DNA from: Deltaproteobacteria bacterium
GTDB taxonomy: Bacteria; Myxococcota; Kuafuiibacteriia; Kuafuiibacteriales; Kuafuiibacteriaceae
DNA: 64,000 nucleotides
Assembly: GCA_011526105.1 (NCBI GenBank)
Contig: WYAZ01000135.1
Span: 19,190-83,189 of the forward strand
Direction: 5' to 3'
In this document: positions 8,094-16,444 of the stretch, piece by piece
Numbering within the stretch: the first letter of the stretch is position 1
Layout of the letters: each line of letters begins with the position of its first letter
Translations under genes and position numbers: made by a program
Notes under the pieces: model-generated
The model's database searches: none
What the model saw: the letters and a program-made list of their open reading frames with translations, nothing else
Told to the model about the DNA's origin: nothing

Positions 8094-9358
8094 GAGGGGG
8101 GGAAGAATGCCACACTTGCCTCGCGCAATCCACGGATTGCGTGGCACCCGTCGCCGATCATGTCCAGGTAGGTCTGCTCCCGAACCGTGCGGATCTTCGA
8201 GAGCTGGCCGTAGTGGGGGCCGAGTTTTCGCAGGGTTTGGAAGAGGTCCGTGATGATGGCCTGCACCTCGGCTCGCAGCTCGGGTGTGGCCTCGACGAGA
8301 CCCTGGCGGTGGGCCAGGCCCAGGGTCTCGAGCACGTGCCCGTAGAACTTGAGCTCCTGCACCAGGATGAGGAGCTCGTACTCCGGCGCCTTGACGACGG
8401 ACTCCGCGTAGATCCGACGCTCGGCGCGGTAGCGGAATCGCAAGAGCTCGAGTTGCTCTCGCGCCGCCTTCTTGGAGGCGGCATCACCCAGTGAGGCGGC
8501 GGCGGTCATCGCGGCCTGAATCACGTGCAGGCCACCGCAGCTGTGCGAGTAGATGAACTGCTTCTTCTTCTCGAGCAGCTCCGGCTTGTTCGCGGCGTGG
8601 AGGGGCTCGAGAAAAGCCTGTTGTTCTTTGGCGTAGTGGAGCATCCCGGAGGCCAGCGCCTTTGGGTCGAGATGCGCGGCGCTCGCCTCGAAGAGCTTGG
8701 GTGAGAGCTTCTGCCCGAGCAGCAAGGCCGAGGATGTCCAGGCGAAGTCGTGCCAGCCCTCGTCATCCTTGGGCACGATCGTGGGGCGAAGCGCGCTCTC
8801 GAGGAGCCCGCCGAGCTCGACGGTGGTGCCGTCTGCGAGCCGAAACACGCGATCCAAGGGCAGGCCCACTTCGAGCAGGGTCTTGGTGAAGAGGTTGCGG
8901 TGAACCTCCGCCACTTCACCGTTCTTGGAGCGCCTGGGGAACACGACGAGCTCCTTGCCCTCGAAGACCGCGCTCTCGGCGAAGTCCCCCACGAGCACGT
9001 CGGCCATCTTGCGACCGTCGGCCATCTTGCCGTCCGGACCGAAGGCGAGCAGCCCATGCGCGAGCGCCCAAGAGTTCCTCGGATCCTTGGCGCCCGCCTC
9101 GACCCATCGCGACAGATCTTGCACCGCGCCCTCGACGACCTTCAGGCTCGGGGCGGCGCCCTTCGCCCACTCGCCGGTCGGCACGAGCGCTGCGGGCGCG
9201 GGGTCCGCGCTCGGCGCCGGAGGTGGCGCGGCGGGCTCGACCGGCTTCACATCCGCCTTCGCGCTCGAGACGTGGGTGGAGTTCTCGTCAGGACAAGCCA
9301 GGAGCCCGATGGCGAGCGCCGACAGGGAGAGCCCGAGCCGCCAGGACTTGCGCGTCAT
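8090..9358 (-). CDS. Predicted lipoprotein of unknown function
   Basis: This 422-residue protein has a lipoprotein signal ending in GLLAC (Cys22), a Pro/Ala-rich linker to about residue 60, and a largely helical body. I do not recognise the family. A histidine/cysteine-containing stretch, FIYSHSCGGLHVIQAA, near residues 270-285 is notable and could bind metal, but this is only a suggestion. ATG at 9358 is preferred over an ATG 18 bp upstream because it gives a compact signal peptide (MTRKSW, then the hydrophobic core). It is the first gene of a two-gene operon with the Nudix hydrolase (4-bp overlap). It is divergent from the tRNA-Lys gene. Confidence 0.75.
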   Translation of the reverse strand: MTRKSWRLGLSLSALAIGLLACPDENSTHVSSAKADVKPVEPAAPPPAPSADPAPAALVPTGEWAKGAAPSLKVVEGAVQDLSRWVEAGAKDPRNSWALAHGLLAFGPDGKMADGRKMADVLVGDFAESAVFEGKELVVFPRRSKNGEVAEVHRNLFTKTLLEVGLPLDRVFRLADGTTVELGGLLESALRPTIVPKDDEGWHDFAWTSSALLLGQKLSPKLFEASAAHLDPKALASGMLHYAKEQQAFLEPLHAANKPELLEKKKQFIYSHSCGGLHVIQAAMTAAASLGDAASKKAAREQLELLRFRYRAERRIYAESVVKAPEYELLILVQELKFYGHVLETLGLAHRQGLVEATPELRAEVQAIITDLFQTLRKLGPHYGQLSKIRTVREQTYLDMIGDGCHAIRGLREASVAFFPPS

Positions 9359-9424
9359 GGGTGCGGAGACTAGCACGAGTCCTTGGTCGCGGGGCGTTCG
9401 TGTCGCGGGCGGGCCTGTTCAGGC

Positions 9425-9453
9425 TTGACGTGGGCGAAGGTTGAAGGTCAGCA
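9425..9453 (+). promoter_or_regulatory. Candidate sigma-70 promoter of tRNA-Lys
   Basis: TTGACG (9425-9430) is followed by a 17-bp spacer and TCAGCA (9448-9453). Position relative to the tRNA 5' end (16 bp) is right for a short leader. The -10 element is a weak match. Confidence 0.4.
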
Positions 9454-9468
9454 TCCGAGCCTTCGTCA

Positions 9469-9541
9469 GGGCCCTTAGCTCAGTCGGTAGAGCAGGGGAT
9501 TTTTAATCCCAAGGTCGTCGGTTCGATCCCGCCAGGGCCCA
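9469..9541 (+). tRNA. tRNA-Lys (anticodon TTT)
   Basis: A complete cloverleaf can be drawn: 7-bp acceptor (GGGCCCT with AGGGCCC), D-arm with AGCTCAGTCGGTAGAGC, anticodon loop TTTTTAA with TTT at positions 34-36, and T-arm with GGTTCGATCC. The discriminator base is A and CCA is not encoded. The first anticodon-stem pair (27-43) is a G-A mismatch; E. coli tRNA-Lys has G-U there. No terminator is evident before mutY on the opposite strand. Confidence 0.96.
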
Positions 9542-9556
9542 CTCGCAGTCCTACTC

Positions 9557-10663
9557 TCACGAGCTGCGTCTTCGCGTCGCGAGCGCGGCGGACCGCCGCG
9601 AAGGCAGCACCAGACCTTCGATCATCGCCTCCGGCAAAGCCTGCTCGAGCACCCGCGAGGTGATCGTGGGGATGCCGAGCTCGTGCAGTCGGCCGAGGCT
9701 CACCGGCCGCAGACCCGCGGGCGCCCGGCCCACGAGGCGAGTACGGAACAAGTGCAGCTCGAGCTCGCGGTGGGTGAGGATGTGGCGGAGCTGACCTCCT
9801 GGCGCCAACTCGCCGAGCTCGAGCCCGAGCTCGTTCCTCGCGGTCGATCGAGACCTCCTTGGGCTCAGGTGCCCTTCGAGCAGCGGTGGAGTGTAAAGGC
9901 CTCCGAAGAGGCCGCTGTCGGGTTGCTCGAGCAAGAGCACTCGGTCTCGTTCGTCGAGCACCACCAGCGCGGTGAGTTCGACCGTCTTCTTCGGCGCCCG
10001 CTTCTTCTTCGCGGGGATGAGTGAGATGAGCTGATCTCGGTGTGCGACGCAGCTCGATCGCCAGGGACAGCGCGTGCAACTCGGGTTGCGGGGCAGGCAC
10101 ACCGTCGCGCCGAGCTCGATGAGCGCCTGAGTGATCTCGGCCGCGGGTCCCGCCTTCGCCAAACGCTCGGCTTCCGCCCAGACCACTCGCTCCCCCTCGC
10201 CGCGGCTCGGGTCTTCTCGGATCCCTCGCCACCGCGTGATCACCCGGGCGGCATTTCCATCGACCGCGGGGGCAGGCAGGTCGAAAGCGATCGAGGCCAC
10301 CGCGCCGGCGGTGTAGCGACCAAAGCCGGGGAGCGCGCGAAGACCCAGGAGGGTGTTTGGGAACTCGCCGGCGTGCTCGCTCACCACGGCTTTCGCCGCC
10401 TCGAGCATGAAGCGTGCTCTTCGGTAGTAGCCCAGCCCTGACCAGGCGGCGCGGACCTCGTCGGGATCAGCCGCCGCAAGGGACTCTACGCTGGGAAAGC
10501 GATCGAGGAACCGCTCGTAGTAGTTGAGAACGGTTTCGACGCGGGTCTGCTGAAGCATGATCTCCGAGACCCATATGCGGTATGCGTCCTTCTGGTTGCG
10601 CCAGGGCAGCGATCGCTTGTTGCGCTCGTACCATTCGAGCAGCCGCCTCGAGTCCTTCTTCAC
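9557..10663 (-). CDS. mutY: A/G-specific adenine DNA glycosylase MutY
   Basis: The product removes adenine mispaired with 8-oxoguanine. With GTG at 10663 it is 368 residues, close to the usual 350. Catalytic Glu34 lies in SEIMLQQT, the helix-hairpin-helix LPGFGRYTAG at 110-119 precedes catalytic Asp134 in VDGNAARV, and the 4Fe-4S ligands are Cys188, Cys195, Cys198 and Cys204 (C-x6-C-x2-C-x5-C). The C-terminal region (about 225-345) is a Nudix-like 8-oxoG recognition domain (TALVVLDERDRVLLLEQ). The frame is open another 400 bp upstream, but that part is antisense to the next gene. GTG at 10717 is an alternative start that abuts the ATG of the divergent gene. Confidence 0.94.
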   Translation of the reverse strand: MKKDSRRLLEWYERNKRSLPWRNQKDAYRIWVSEIMLQQTRVETVLNYYERFLDRFPSVESLAAADPDEVRAAWSGLGYYRRARFMLEAAKAVVSEHAGEFPNTLLGLRALPGFGRYTAGAVASIAFDLPAPAVDGNAARVITRWRGIREDPSRGEGERVVWAEAERLAKAGPAAEITQALIELGATVCLPRNPSCTRCPWRSSCVAHRDQLISLIPAKKKRAPKKTVELTALVVLDERDRVLLLEQPDSGLFGGLYTPPLLEGHLSPRRSRSTARNELGLELGELAPGGQLRHILTHRELELHLFRTRLVGRAPAGLRPVSLGRLHELGIPTITSRVLEQALPEAMIEGLVLPSRRSAALATRRRSS

Positions 10664-10717
10664 CGGCGGAGCCTCGGGGGCTCGCGGAGAGCCGTCAAGT
10701 CGAGGTATGAAACGCAC

Positions 10718-11125
10718 ATGCGCCGTGCCGTCTCGCTCCTCATGGTCGCTCTGTGGCTCGTGGCCTGTGCTTCCGAGCGCGCCGCCGGTCCGCCCCCCGA
10801 GACGCCCGAGTTCGTCGACGGGGTCAGGCAGAAACCGGTGACGATAAAAGAGGTCGAGCATCAGGTGAGCCAGCGCCGAGGAAAGCTCGCGGGCTGCTAC
10901 CGCACGGAGCGCCTGAACTCGCCGAGCCCCGCGCGTTTCCTGATCGAACTCGCGATCCCGAATGACGGGGGCGAGGTCCCGGTCAGCCTGCTGACCTCCG
11001 AGCCTGCAGGGCAGCCCATCCTCGAGACCTGCGTGCTCCAAGCGCTCGCGAACCTCCGGTTTCCCCCACACATTGGTGAGCCCTTTCGACTGCGCGTCCC
11101 GATCGAGCCCATGGACAGCTTCTAG
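10718..11125 (+). CDS. Small lipoprotein with AgmX/TonB-like C-terminal domain
   Basis: The 135-residue protein has a lipoprotein signal ending in LVAC (Cys17) and a short Pro-rich linker. A compact domain at about 42-130 has the pattern of AgmX/PglI C-terminal domains: 'RRGKLAGCYR' near the start, a conserved Cys pair (Cys60 and a later Cys near 107), and a final 'ALANLRFPP' strand. In Myxococcota such domains occur in periplasmic TonB-like proteins; here the domain sits alone on a lipid anchor. Its ATG abuts an alternative mutY GTG on the other strand. A related domain ends the protein encoded at 53599-54879. Function is inferred from domain shape only. Confidence 0.75.
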   Translation: MRRAVSLLMVALWLVACASERAAGPPPETPEFVDGVRQKPVTIKEVEHQVSQRRGKLAGCYRTERLNSPSPARFLIELAIPNDGGEVPVSLLTSEPAGQPILETCVLQALANLRFPPHIGEPFRLRVPIEPMDSF

Positions 11126-11164
11126 CCTGCGAAAGGCGCGGTTTGAGAATTGGCCGGACGTAAC

Positions 11165-11192
11165 TTGCGGGGCGCTCGGGCCGTGCTACCAT
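11165..11192 (+). promoter_or_regulatory. Candidate promoter of mglBA
   Basis: TTGCGG (11165-11170), a 16-bp spacer and TACCAT (11187-11192) lie 78 bp upstream of the mglB ATG in the 144-bp gap. The match is moderate. Confidence 0.35.
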
Positions 11193-11269
11193 CCGCCGGT
11201 CGGGACGCGTCGTGCGTCTGAGTTCGAAATGGTCCAGACGGCATCGAATCCAGGGTTTGAGGCGGTTTC

Positions 11270-11749
11270 ATGACCGCAACCCTCGTTCTGTACGACGACG
11301 AGTTTCGGCGGATCACGCAGGTTTGCGACCGGCTCGTTCGTGAGGCCAACGCCCGCATCGTCTACGTCATCGACAAGAACGGCCAGCTGCTCGCCTCCGG
11401 GGGCGACGCCGACCGCGTCGACAGCACGTCCTTGGCGTCTCTGGTGGCTGGTGAGATGGCCGCGACCGGTGGCCTTGCCCGCCTGATCGGAGAGAACGAC
11501 TTCAGCGTGCTCTTCCACGAGGGGGTTAAGGAGAACCTCCACATCTCCTTGGTGGGGGGGCGGGTGATTCTCGTAGTCCTCTTCGACAAACGCTCGAGCC
11601 TGGGCTTGGTCCGGCTGCGGGTAAAAAAGTGCGCGGAGGAGTTGGTCCAAATCATCGATGTGTTATTGCAGCGGTCTCAAATGCCCGGAGCCACGGCGCA
11701 GTTCGCCGAGATTACCGACGACGACATCGATAACCTGTTTCCCGAATGA
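11270..11749 (+). CDS. mglB: MglB, Roadblock/LC7 GTPase-activating protein
   Basis: The 159-residue protein closely follows Myxococcus xanthus MglB in length and sequence: ANARIVYVIDKNGQLLAS, TSLASLVAGEMAATGGLARL, a long SLGLVRLR helix, and the signature tail AEITDDDIDNLFPE. MglB forms a dimeric Roadblock platform that stimulates GTP hydrolysis by MglA and sets cell polarity for gliding and type IV pili. The gene is 23 bp upstream of mglA in the same order as in M. xanthus, so they form an operon. No motility structural genes are in this window, so the role in this organism may be polarity in general. Confidence 0.93.
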   Translation: MTATLVLYDDEFRRITQVCDRLVREANARIVYVIDKNGQLLASGGDADRVDSTSLASLVAGEMAATGGLARLIGENDFSVLFHEGVKENLHISLVGGRVILVVLFDKRSSLGLVRLRVKKCAEELVQIIDVLLQRSQMPGATAQFAEITDDDIDNLFPE

Positions 11750-11772
11750 GTGTTGGAAGTTGAGAGGCCGCC

Positions 11773-12363
11773 TTGGTTACGATTAACTACGCTCAGCGAG
11801 AGATCCACTGCAAGATCGTCTACTACGGTCCGGGTCTCTGCGGAAAAACGACGAACCTCAAGTTCATCTACGACAAGACCAGCCCCAAGGTTAAGGGGCG
11901 CATGATCTCACTCGCCACCGAGGCCGAGCGCACGCTGTTCTTCGACTTCCTTCCGCTCTCGCTCGGCGAGATCAAAGGCTTCCGTACCCGCTTCCACCTC
12001 TACACGGTGCCCGGTCAGGTCTTCTACGCGGCGAGCCGCAAGCTCATCTTGAAGAACGTAGACGGGGTGGTCTTTGTGGCGGACAGCCAGGTGCAGCGCA
12101 TGGAGGCGAACCAAGAGTCCCTCGACGACTTGAAGCGCAACTTGCGTGAAGAGAACCTCGACATCGACAGCATCCCGATGGTCATTCAGTACAACAAGCG
12201 CGACTTGCCGAACGCGGCCCCCACCGCGGAGATGTCGTCCTTGCTCAATCCTTGGCGGCGCCCAGAGTTCTTGGCCACCGCCACCACCGGCTACGGGGTC
12301 TTCGATACCTTGAAGGAGATCTCGAAGCTGGTGCTGCAGAACATCCGCAAGGGCGCGCGTTAG
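11773..12363 (+). CDS. mglA: MglA, Ras-like polarity GTPase
   Basis: This 196-residue small GTPase has P-loop GPGLCGKT at 19-26, the MglA-specific switch TVPGQ at 78-82 (Thr where Ras has Asp), and NKRD at 141-144. In M. xanthus MglA-GTP marks the leading pole and is regulated by MglB. The start is TTG at 11773, with GAGAGG about 5 bp upstream; no ATG or GTG lies in frame before the P-loop, and the resulting N-terminus (VTINYAQREIHCKIVYYG) matches relatives. The last four bases (12360-12363) overlap the stop codon of the convergent kinase gene, so the two messages overlap at their ends. Confidence 0.95.
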   Translation: MVTINYAQREIHCKIVYYGPGLCGKTTNLKFIYDKTSPKVKGRMISLATEAERTLFFDFLPLSLGEIKGFRTRFHLYTVPGQVFYAASRKLILKNVDGVVFVADSQVQRMEANQESLDDLKRNLREENLDIDSIPMVIQYNKRDLPNAAPTAEMSSLLNPWRRPEFLATATTGYGVFDTLKEISKLVLQNIRKGAR

Positions 12364-14657
12364 TTCTTCGTCAGCTCGGAACGTTCGCGTTCTCGCTGCT
12401 GCATCGTCTCTTCCACCCGCGCCGCGACTTCTTTGTTCTGCGCGAGAAACGACTTCAGGTCTTCGGCTTCGAGCACGAGCAACTCACACTCCTCGACTGT
12501 GGCGACGCTCGCGGTGCGGGGGGTGCCTTTGACCGCCGCCATCTCGCCGAAGACGTCTCCGGGGCCGAGCTCCGCGATCAGCTTCTTCTCGCCGTCTCCC
12601 TCGGTGAAGACATGCACTCGCCCGGAGCGAATCGCGTAGAAGGCGTCCGAGGTCTCACCCTCGGCCATGAGCACCTCGGCGGCCGGGAACTTCTCGAAGC
12701 GAAAGCGCTCCGACATCGCGCGCCGGTCCCGCGCGCCCAAACGCCCAAAGAGCGGTGAACGCGCGATCAGCGACTCCGCGATGCGGTCCTTGTAGAACTG
12801 ACGAAGTGTGTCTTCAACCGCAGGGAACGCGCGGACCAGGTTGTCGAGCGCGCGGCGGTCGACCTCGAGCAGCAGGCATTCCTCCGCGGTCTCGACGCTG
12901 GCAGTGCGAGCCTTCTGAGTGAAGAACGCCTGCTCGCCGAAGCAGTCGCCTTCGGCCAAAGAGGTGAGGTAGGCCTTTCGGTTCTCGAAGTTGGTGGTCG
13001 AGACGACGACTCGGCCGCGTCCAATCCAGAAGAAGCTGTCGCTGGCCTCACCCTCACGAAGCACGACCTCGCCGCTCGAGACTCGGTAGAGTCGCATCGA
13101 GTGGAACAGCTTCACGAGCTGCTCGCGGTCGAGCGCGCCCAAGATCGGCGCGCGCGCGGTGATGGGCGGCCCGGCGTCCCCCGCCGAGAGATCGAGGAGG
13201 TCGCGATACTCGTCGAGGTGCGAGTCCGGTTCCCGACCGTCGAAGAGCCGCGAGAAGAGCTCGGCGTTGCTCACCCCCTGCAGCTCCCCGAGGTCTCCGA
13301 TCTCGCGGTCGAGTGAAGCTGGGTCGTCTGCTTGATCGACCAGCCGATGATAGATGGCCACCGCCTGGGCGAGGAATCCGCCCTGCGCGAACATCGCTGC
13401 GGCCAACCGGAACATGGCGAGGGCTCGGTCTTCTCGCCGCGCGCGCTGATACACCTCACCGATGTCCACGAGTGTCCAGAGGCTCGGGTTCGTGTGAAAC
13501 AGCGCCTGCAGTCGCTCGACCTCTCGCTGAACGTCGATCTCTCCCACCTGCGTGCTGTCGATGTCGTCGTTCCGAGTGTGCTCGGTCGAGCCCGACCGCG
13601 CGAGGGGCGCTCGCCCGCGAACGTCGGTGTCCGAGGGCTCGTCGTGTGCAAAGCTGCTCGCGGTCTGAGACGGCACGGTCGCGTCGAGCGACACCGAGCC
13701 TCGCGGCCTCAGGGACTCTCCCGCGAGCAGGGGGACCATCTCGTCTCCCCAGAGGTCTCGGATGACCTCAGCCAAGCGCTGGTGCTTCGTCTTGGGGTAG
13801 AGCCTGCGCAAGTTGTCTTGCAAGACCTCCGCGACATGCCTCGCGTCCGTGGGGCGCTTCTTCTCGTCCCGTTCGAGGAGCGACAGCACGAGCGCGTCGA
13901 TCTCTTCGGGTACATCGGTGTTGTGGCTCGACGGTGCCGTGACCTCGTGCTCGAGCACGGCCTCGAGGGTGTCGGGTTCGTTGTCTCGCGCGAAGAGACG
14001 CTCGTTCGAGAGCGCCTCGTGGAGGATGACCCCCGCGCTCCAGAGATCCGCCGCCGGACCAATCTGATCTCCGCGGGCCTGCTCGGGCGCGATATAGGCC
14101 ACCTTGCCGACGATTTGCCCGGTGGCCGAGATCTCCTCTGCCGCTTTGGCGATGCCGAAGTCGCTGATCTTCACCTGCCCCTCGAGGGACAGCAGGATGT
14201 TGTGCGGGCTGATGTCGCGGTGAATGACCGCGGTGGATTCGTTCTTCGCGTTGCGTCGCCCGTGGGCGTACGCGAGTCCTTCGAACACCTCGGACATCGC
14301 GAAGAACACCACGTCCACCGGCAGCGGCGTGCCGAGCTTTCGGGCGCGAGCGGCCACGGCGGCGAAGTCGACGCCTTCCACGTACTCCATGGCGATGTAG
14401 TAATCGTCGTCGACGCGTCCAAAGTCGAAGATCTGCACGATGTTCGGGTGATTGAGCGAGACGGTGAGCTTCGCCTCCTCGATGAACAACGACACGAAGT
14501 CTCGGTTCGCGGAGAGGCGCGGATGCATCCGCTTGATCGCGAGAATCTTCTCGAAGCCTCCGATGGAGGACGAGCGGGCCAGCCAAACCTCAGCCATGCC
14601 GCCGGAGGCGATGCGCGAGAGGAGCTGGTATTTTCCGTAGACCTGCGGCTCGCCCAT
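12360..14657 (-). CDS. Ser/Thr protein kinase with two C-terminal cyclic-nucleotide-binding domains
   Basis: The 765-residue protein has an N-terminal Hanks kinase (about 8-285: SGGMAEVW loop, HRD at 147-149, DFG at 166-168), a linker with a TPR-like helical stretch (about 375-475), and two CRP-type cNMP domains (about 510-630 and 635-755). Both phosphate-binding cassettes keep Glu and Arg (FGEQAFFTQKARTASV, FGEMAAVKGTPRTASV), so both could bind cAMP or cGMP. No transmembrane helix is evident. The layout resembles eukaryotic PKG with the order reversed. ATG at 14657 gives a typical kinase start; ATG at 14684 is an in-frame alternative. It converges on mglA with a 4-bp overlap. Confidence 0.92.
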   Translation of the reverse strand: MGEPQVYGKYQLLSRIASGGMAEVWLARSSSIGGFEKILAIKRMHPRLSANRDFVSLFIEEAKLTVSLNHPNIVQIFDFGRVDDDYYIAMEYVEGVDFAAVAARARKLGTPLPVDVVFFAMSEVFEGLAYAHGRRNAKNESTAVIHRDISPHNILLSLEGQVKISDFGIAKAAEEISATGQIVGKVAYIAPEQARGDQIGPAADLWSAGVILHEALSNERLFARDNEPDTLEAVLEHEVTAPSSHNTDVPEEIDALVLSLLERDEKKRPTDARHVAEVLQDNLRRLYPKTKHQRLAEVIRDLWGDEMVPLLAGESLRPRGSVSLDATVPSQTASSFAHDEPSDTDVRGRAPLARSGSTEHTRNDDIDSTQVGEIDVQREVERLQALFHTNPSLWTLVDIGEVYQRARREDRALAMFRLAAAMFAQGGFLAQAVAIYHRLVDQADDPASLDREIGDLGELQGVSNAELFSRLFDGREPDSHLDEYRDLLDLSAGDAGPPITARAPILGALDREQLVKLFHSMRLYRVSSGEVVLREGEASDSFFWIGRGRVVVSTTNFENRKAYLTSLAEGDCFGEQAFFTQKARTASVETAEECLLLEVDRRALDNLVRAFPAVEDTLRQFYKDRIAESLIARSPLFGRLGARDRRAMSERFRFEKFPAAEVLMAEGETSDAFYAIRSGRVHVFTEGDGEKKLIAELGPGDVFGEMAAVKGTPRTASVATVEECELLVLEAEDLKSFLAQNKEVAARVEETMQQRERERSELTKN

Positions 14658-14724
14658 GGGCCCGTCCGGCCCAGGCCATACCATAGGCCGGACCGGCTCC
14701 CAACGGGTCTCGCGGGCCGCTGGC

Positions 14725-15030
14725 CTACTTGGGCCAGTTGCTTCGGTGGACCACCACGTTCGCATCCTGCCGGAAGGGGGTGATGAAGAAGGTCTCGGTC
14801 TTCTCGTCCTTCTTCTTCACGATGCGGCACTTCTTGTACTTGCCCCCGCTCGTGTCCTCGGACTCGAAGCGCGTGAAGAAGACCTTGAGCTTGGCCTCTT
14901 TTGCGGACGGCGCGGCAAACAGGGTGCAAGCCGAGGCCAGGGCGGGCGCGGTCACGAGCAGGACCAGGACCAGGCCGGCGAGCATGGTTCGTCTTTGGGC
15001 CTCCAGGACTTGCCACACGGCGCGCACCAT
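14725..15030 (-). CDS. Small Lys-rich exported protein, unknown
   Basis: This protein is 101 residues from ATG 15030, or 86 from an internal ATG at 14985, which gives a cleaner signal peptide (LAGLVLVLLVTAPALASA). The mature part is short and basic (KKCRIVKKKDEKTE) and ends in VVHRSNWPK. It has two Cys and no recognised domain. It lies 67 bp upstream of the kinase/cNMP gene on the same strand and may be co-transcribed. It is divergent from the outer-membrane protein gene, 26 bp away. Amino-acid composition favours this strand over the opposing frames. Confidence 0.6.
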   Translation of the reverse strand: MVRAVWQVLEAQRRTMLAGLVLVLLVTAPALASACTLFAAPSAKEAKLKVFFTRFESEDTSGGKYKKCRIVKKKDEKTETFFITPFRQDANVVVHRSNWPK

Positions 15031-15056
15031 CAGAGCCTAACAGGGGCGAGCCGAAC

Positions 15057-15566
15057 ATGCATCAACCTGGAAAGCACTGGAAAATCGTCGCGGCTCTGTC
15101 GCTCCTGACCGGCCTCTCGGCCTCTACTGCGCGCGCGGAGGCCCCCGAGTACCACAACCCTCAGGGTTCGTTTCTCCTCGGACTGTCCGGCGGGGCCTCC
15201 TTCTCGCGCAACGCGAGTGTCTTCGCGATCGGTGCCAGCACCGGTTACGCTGTGTTTCACGGGGTCGTTCCTGGGGTGCGGGGGGTGGTCTTCTTCGGTG
15301 ATTACGCGGCGGGCGAGACGGCGGGAACGCTGCTGCTCACGCCGCCTTTGGGATGGGTCGCGGTCCCTTTCGTCGGCACCGAGGTCGGCTACCGCTGGGA
15401 GCCCGCGCTCGACGGTCCTCTGCTCGGCGTGGGTGTTGGTTTGTTCGTGGGCCGACCGGATGACTCCGTCAACGTGCAGGCCGGGTGGATGTTCCGTCGC
15501 TTCTGGCACGACCTCGGCTCAGCCGACATCAGCGGCCCGGTCATCTCTTTGTCGATCCGGTTCTAG
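15057..15566 (+). CDS. Small outer-membrane beta-barrel-like protein
   Basis: The 169-residue protein has a Sec signal peptide with likely cleavage after STARA (about residue 26). The mature part alternates Gly/aromatic strands (FLLGLSGGASF, GVRGVVFFGDY, LLGVGVGLFVG, VQAGWMFRRF) and ends with ISLSIRF, a terminal-Phe beta-signal for BAM-dependent outer-membrane insertion. It is probably an eight-stranded barrel; the ligand is unknown. The start is the first ATG after the divergent gene. Its stop overlaps the stop of the convergent gene (CTAG, 15563-15566). Confidence 0.7.
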   Translation: MHQPGKHWKIVAALSLLTGLSASTARAEAPEYHNPQGSFLLGLSGGASFSRNASVFAIGASTGYAVFHGVVPGVRGVVFFGDYAAGETAGTLLLTPPLGWVAVPFVGTEVGYRWEPALDGPLLGVGVGLFVGRPDDSVNVQAGWMFRRFWHDLGSADISGPVISLSIRF

Positions 15567-16387
15567 GGTCGCGTCTTCTGGGTTGCGCCCTGGGCGGCGG
15601 GCGGCGGCGACGGCGGTGCGGGCGCAGCGCTCGGCTTCCTCTTGGGGGGCGGGATCGAGCCTGCGGTGGGGTACACGTTCGGATAGACGCGGGGATACGG
15701 GTTGAAGGGCCAGTAGCCATTGCCGCCGGCGCGCCACCACTGGTTCTCTCTCGCGCTCTCCGCTTCCTGCCTCGCGCGCTCGGCTTCGGTCTTCGCCTCC
15801 GCCGCTTCGCGCTGCGCCTCGAGCACCGAGCGCTCCATCGAAGCGAGCCGGTCTTCCTTGGCTCGCTCGTCGGCCTGCTGCTTCCTCTCGCCTTCGAGCC
15901 TCGCGGCGTCTTCGGCCTTCATCCACGCCCCTTGATATCGGACGTGTCCGGTGGCCTTCATCCGCTCATCTTCGGTGAGCCAAAGGCCGTCGTGCTTTTC
16001 GAAACCCAGCATCCTTCGAGCGCCCTCGTGGTTCTCATCGAGCCCGAGGATCTCCTGGCTGATCACGTGCGCCTGGGTGGTCAGCCCCTGCTCGAGTGCC
16101 CACTTGGCCAAGTCGTAGAGTCCGGCGACGTCGTTGAATCGCAGCTTCTGTCTGCGGGTCCGGAGCTCGTCGAGCTTGGTGTGGCTCTTTCGGATCTCTT
16201 TGACGGACTCGCGGTCGAGCGTGAGAGTGCCGACGTCGAGCTCCACGATGACCTGGGTCTTCGTCTCGCGCACGATCCCCTCGATGGTCTCCCCTCCGAC
16301 CAGGACGACGACGTCCGCGCTTGCCACGGGGATTTGTAGAAGACCGACCGTCAGCGCGGCGGCGACGAACATCGACATGCGGGTCAT
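15563..16387 (-). CDS. Periplasmic protein with coiled coil and Pro-rich tail
   Basis: From ATG 16387 the protein is 274 residues, with a signal peptide (MTRMSMFVAAALTVGLLQIP, cleavage near ASA). It has a beta-rich N-terminal part (VVVLVGGETIEGIVRETKTQ, reminiscent of an Sm-like or SH3-like fold), a helical region with a WALEQG segment, a charged coiled coil rich in Glu/Arg/Ala at about 165-215, and a Trp/Pro/Tyr-rich tail. No enzymatic motif is seen. An ATG 15 bp upstream is possible but gives an odd N-terminus. It probably has an envelope structural role. Confidence 0.7.
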   Translation of the reverse strand: MTRMSMFVAAALTVGLLQIPVASADVVVLVGGETIEGIVRETKTQVIVELDVGTLTLDRESVKEIRKSHTKLDELRTRRQKLRFNDVAGLYDLAKWALEQGLTTQAHVISQEILGLDENHEGARRMLGFEKHDGLWLTEDERMKATGHVRYQGAWMKAEDAARLEGERKQQADERAKEDRLASMERSVLEAQREAAEAKTEAERARQEAESARENQWWRAGGNGYWPFNPYPRVYPNVYPTAGSIPPPKRKPSAAPAPPSPPPAAQGATQKTRP

Positions 16388-16444
16388 GGGTGCGCCCTCC
16401 ATCCTTAGAGGTTTCCGCCAGCGCGGACCCGGGTCAACCTGGGG

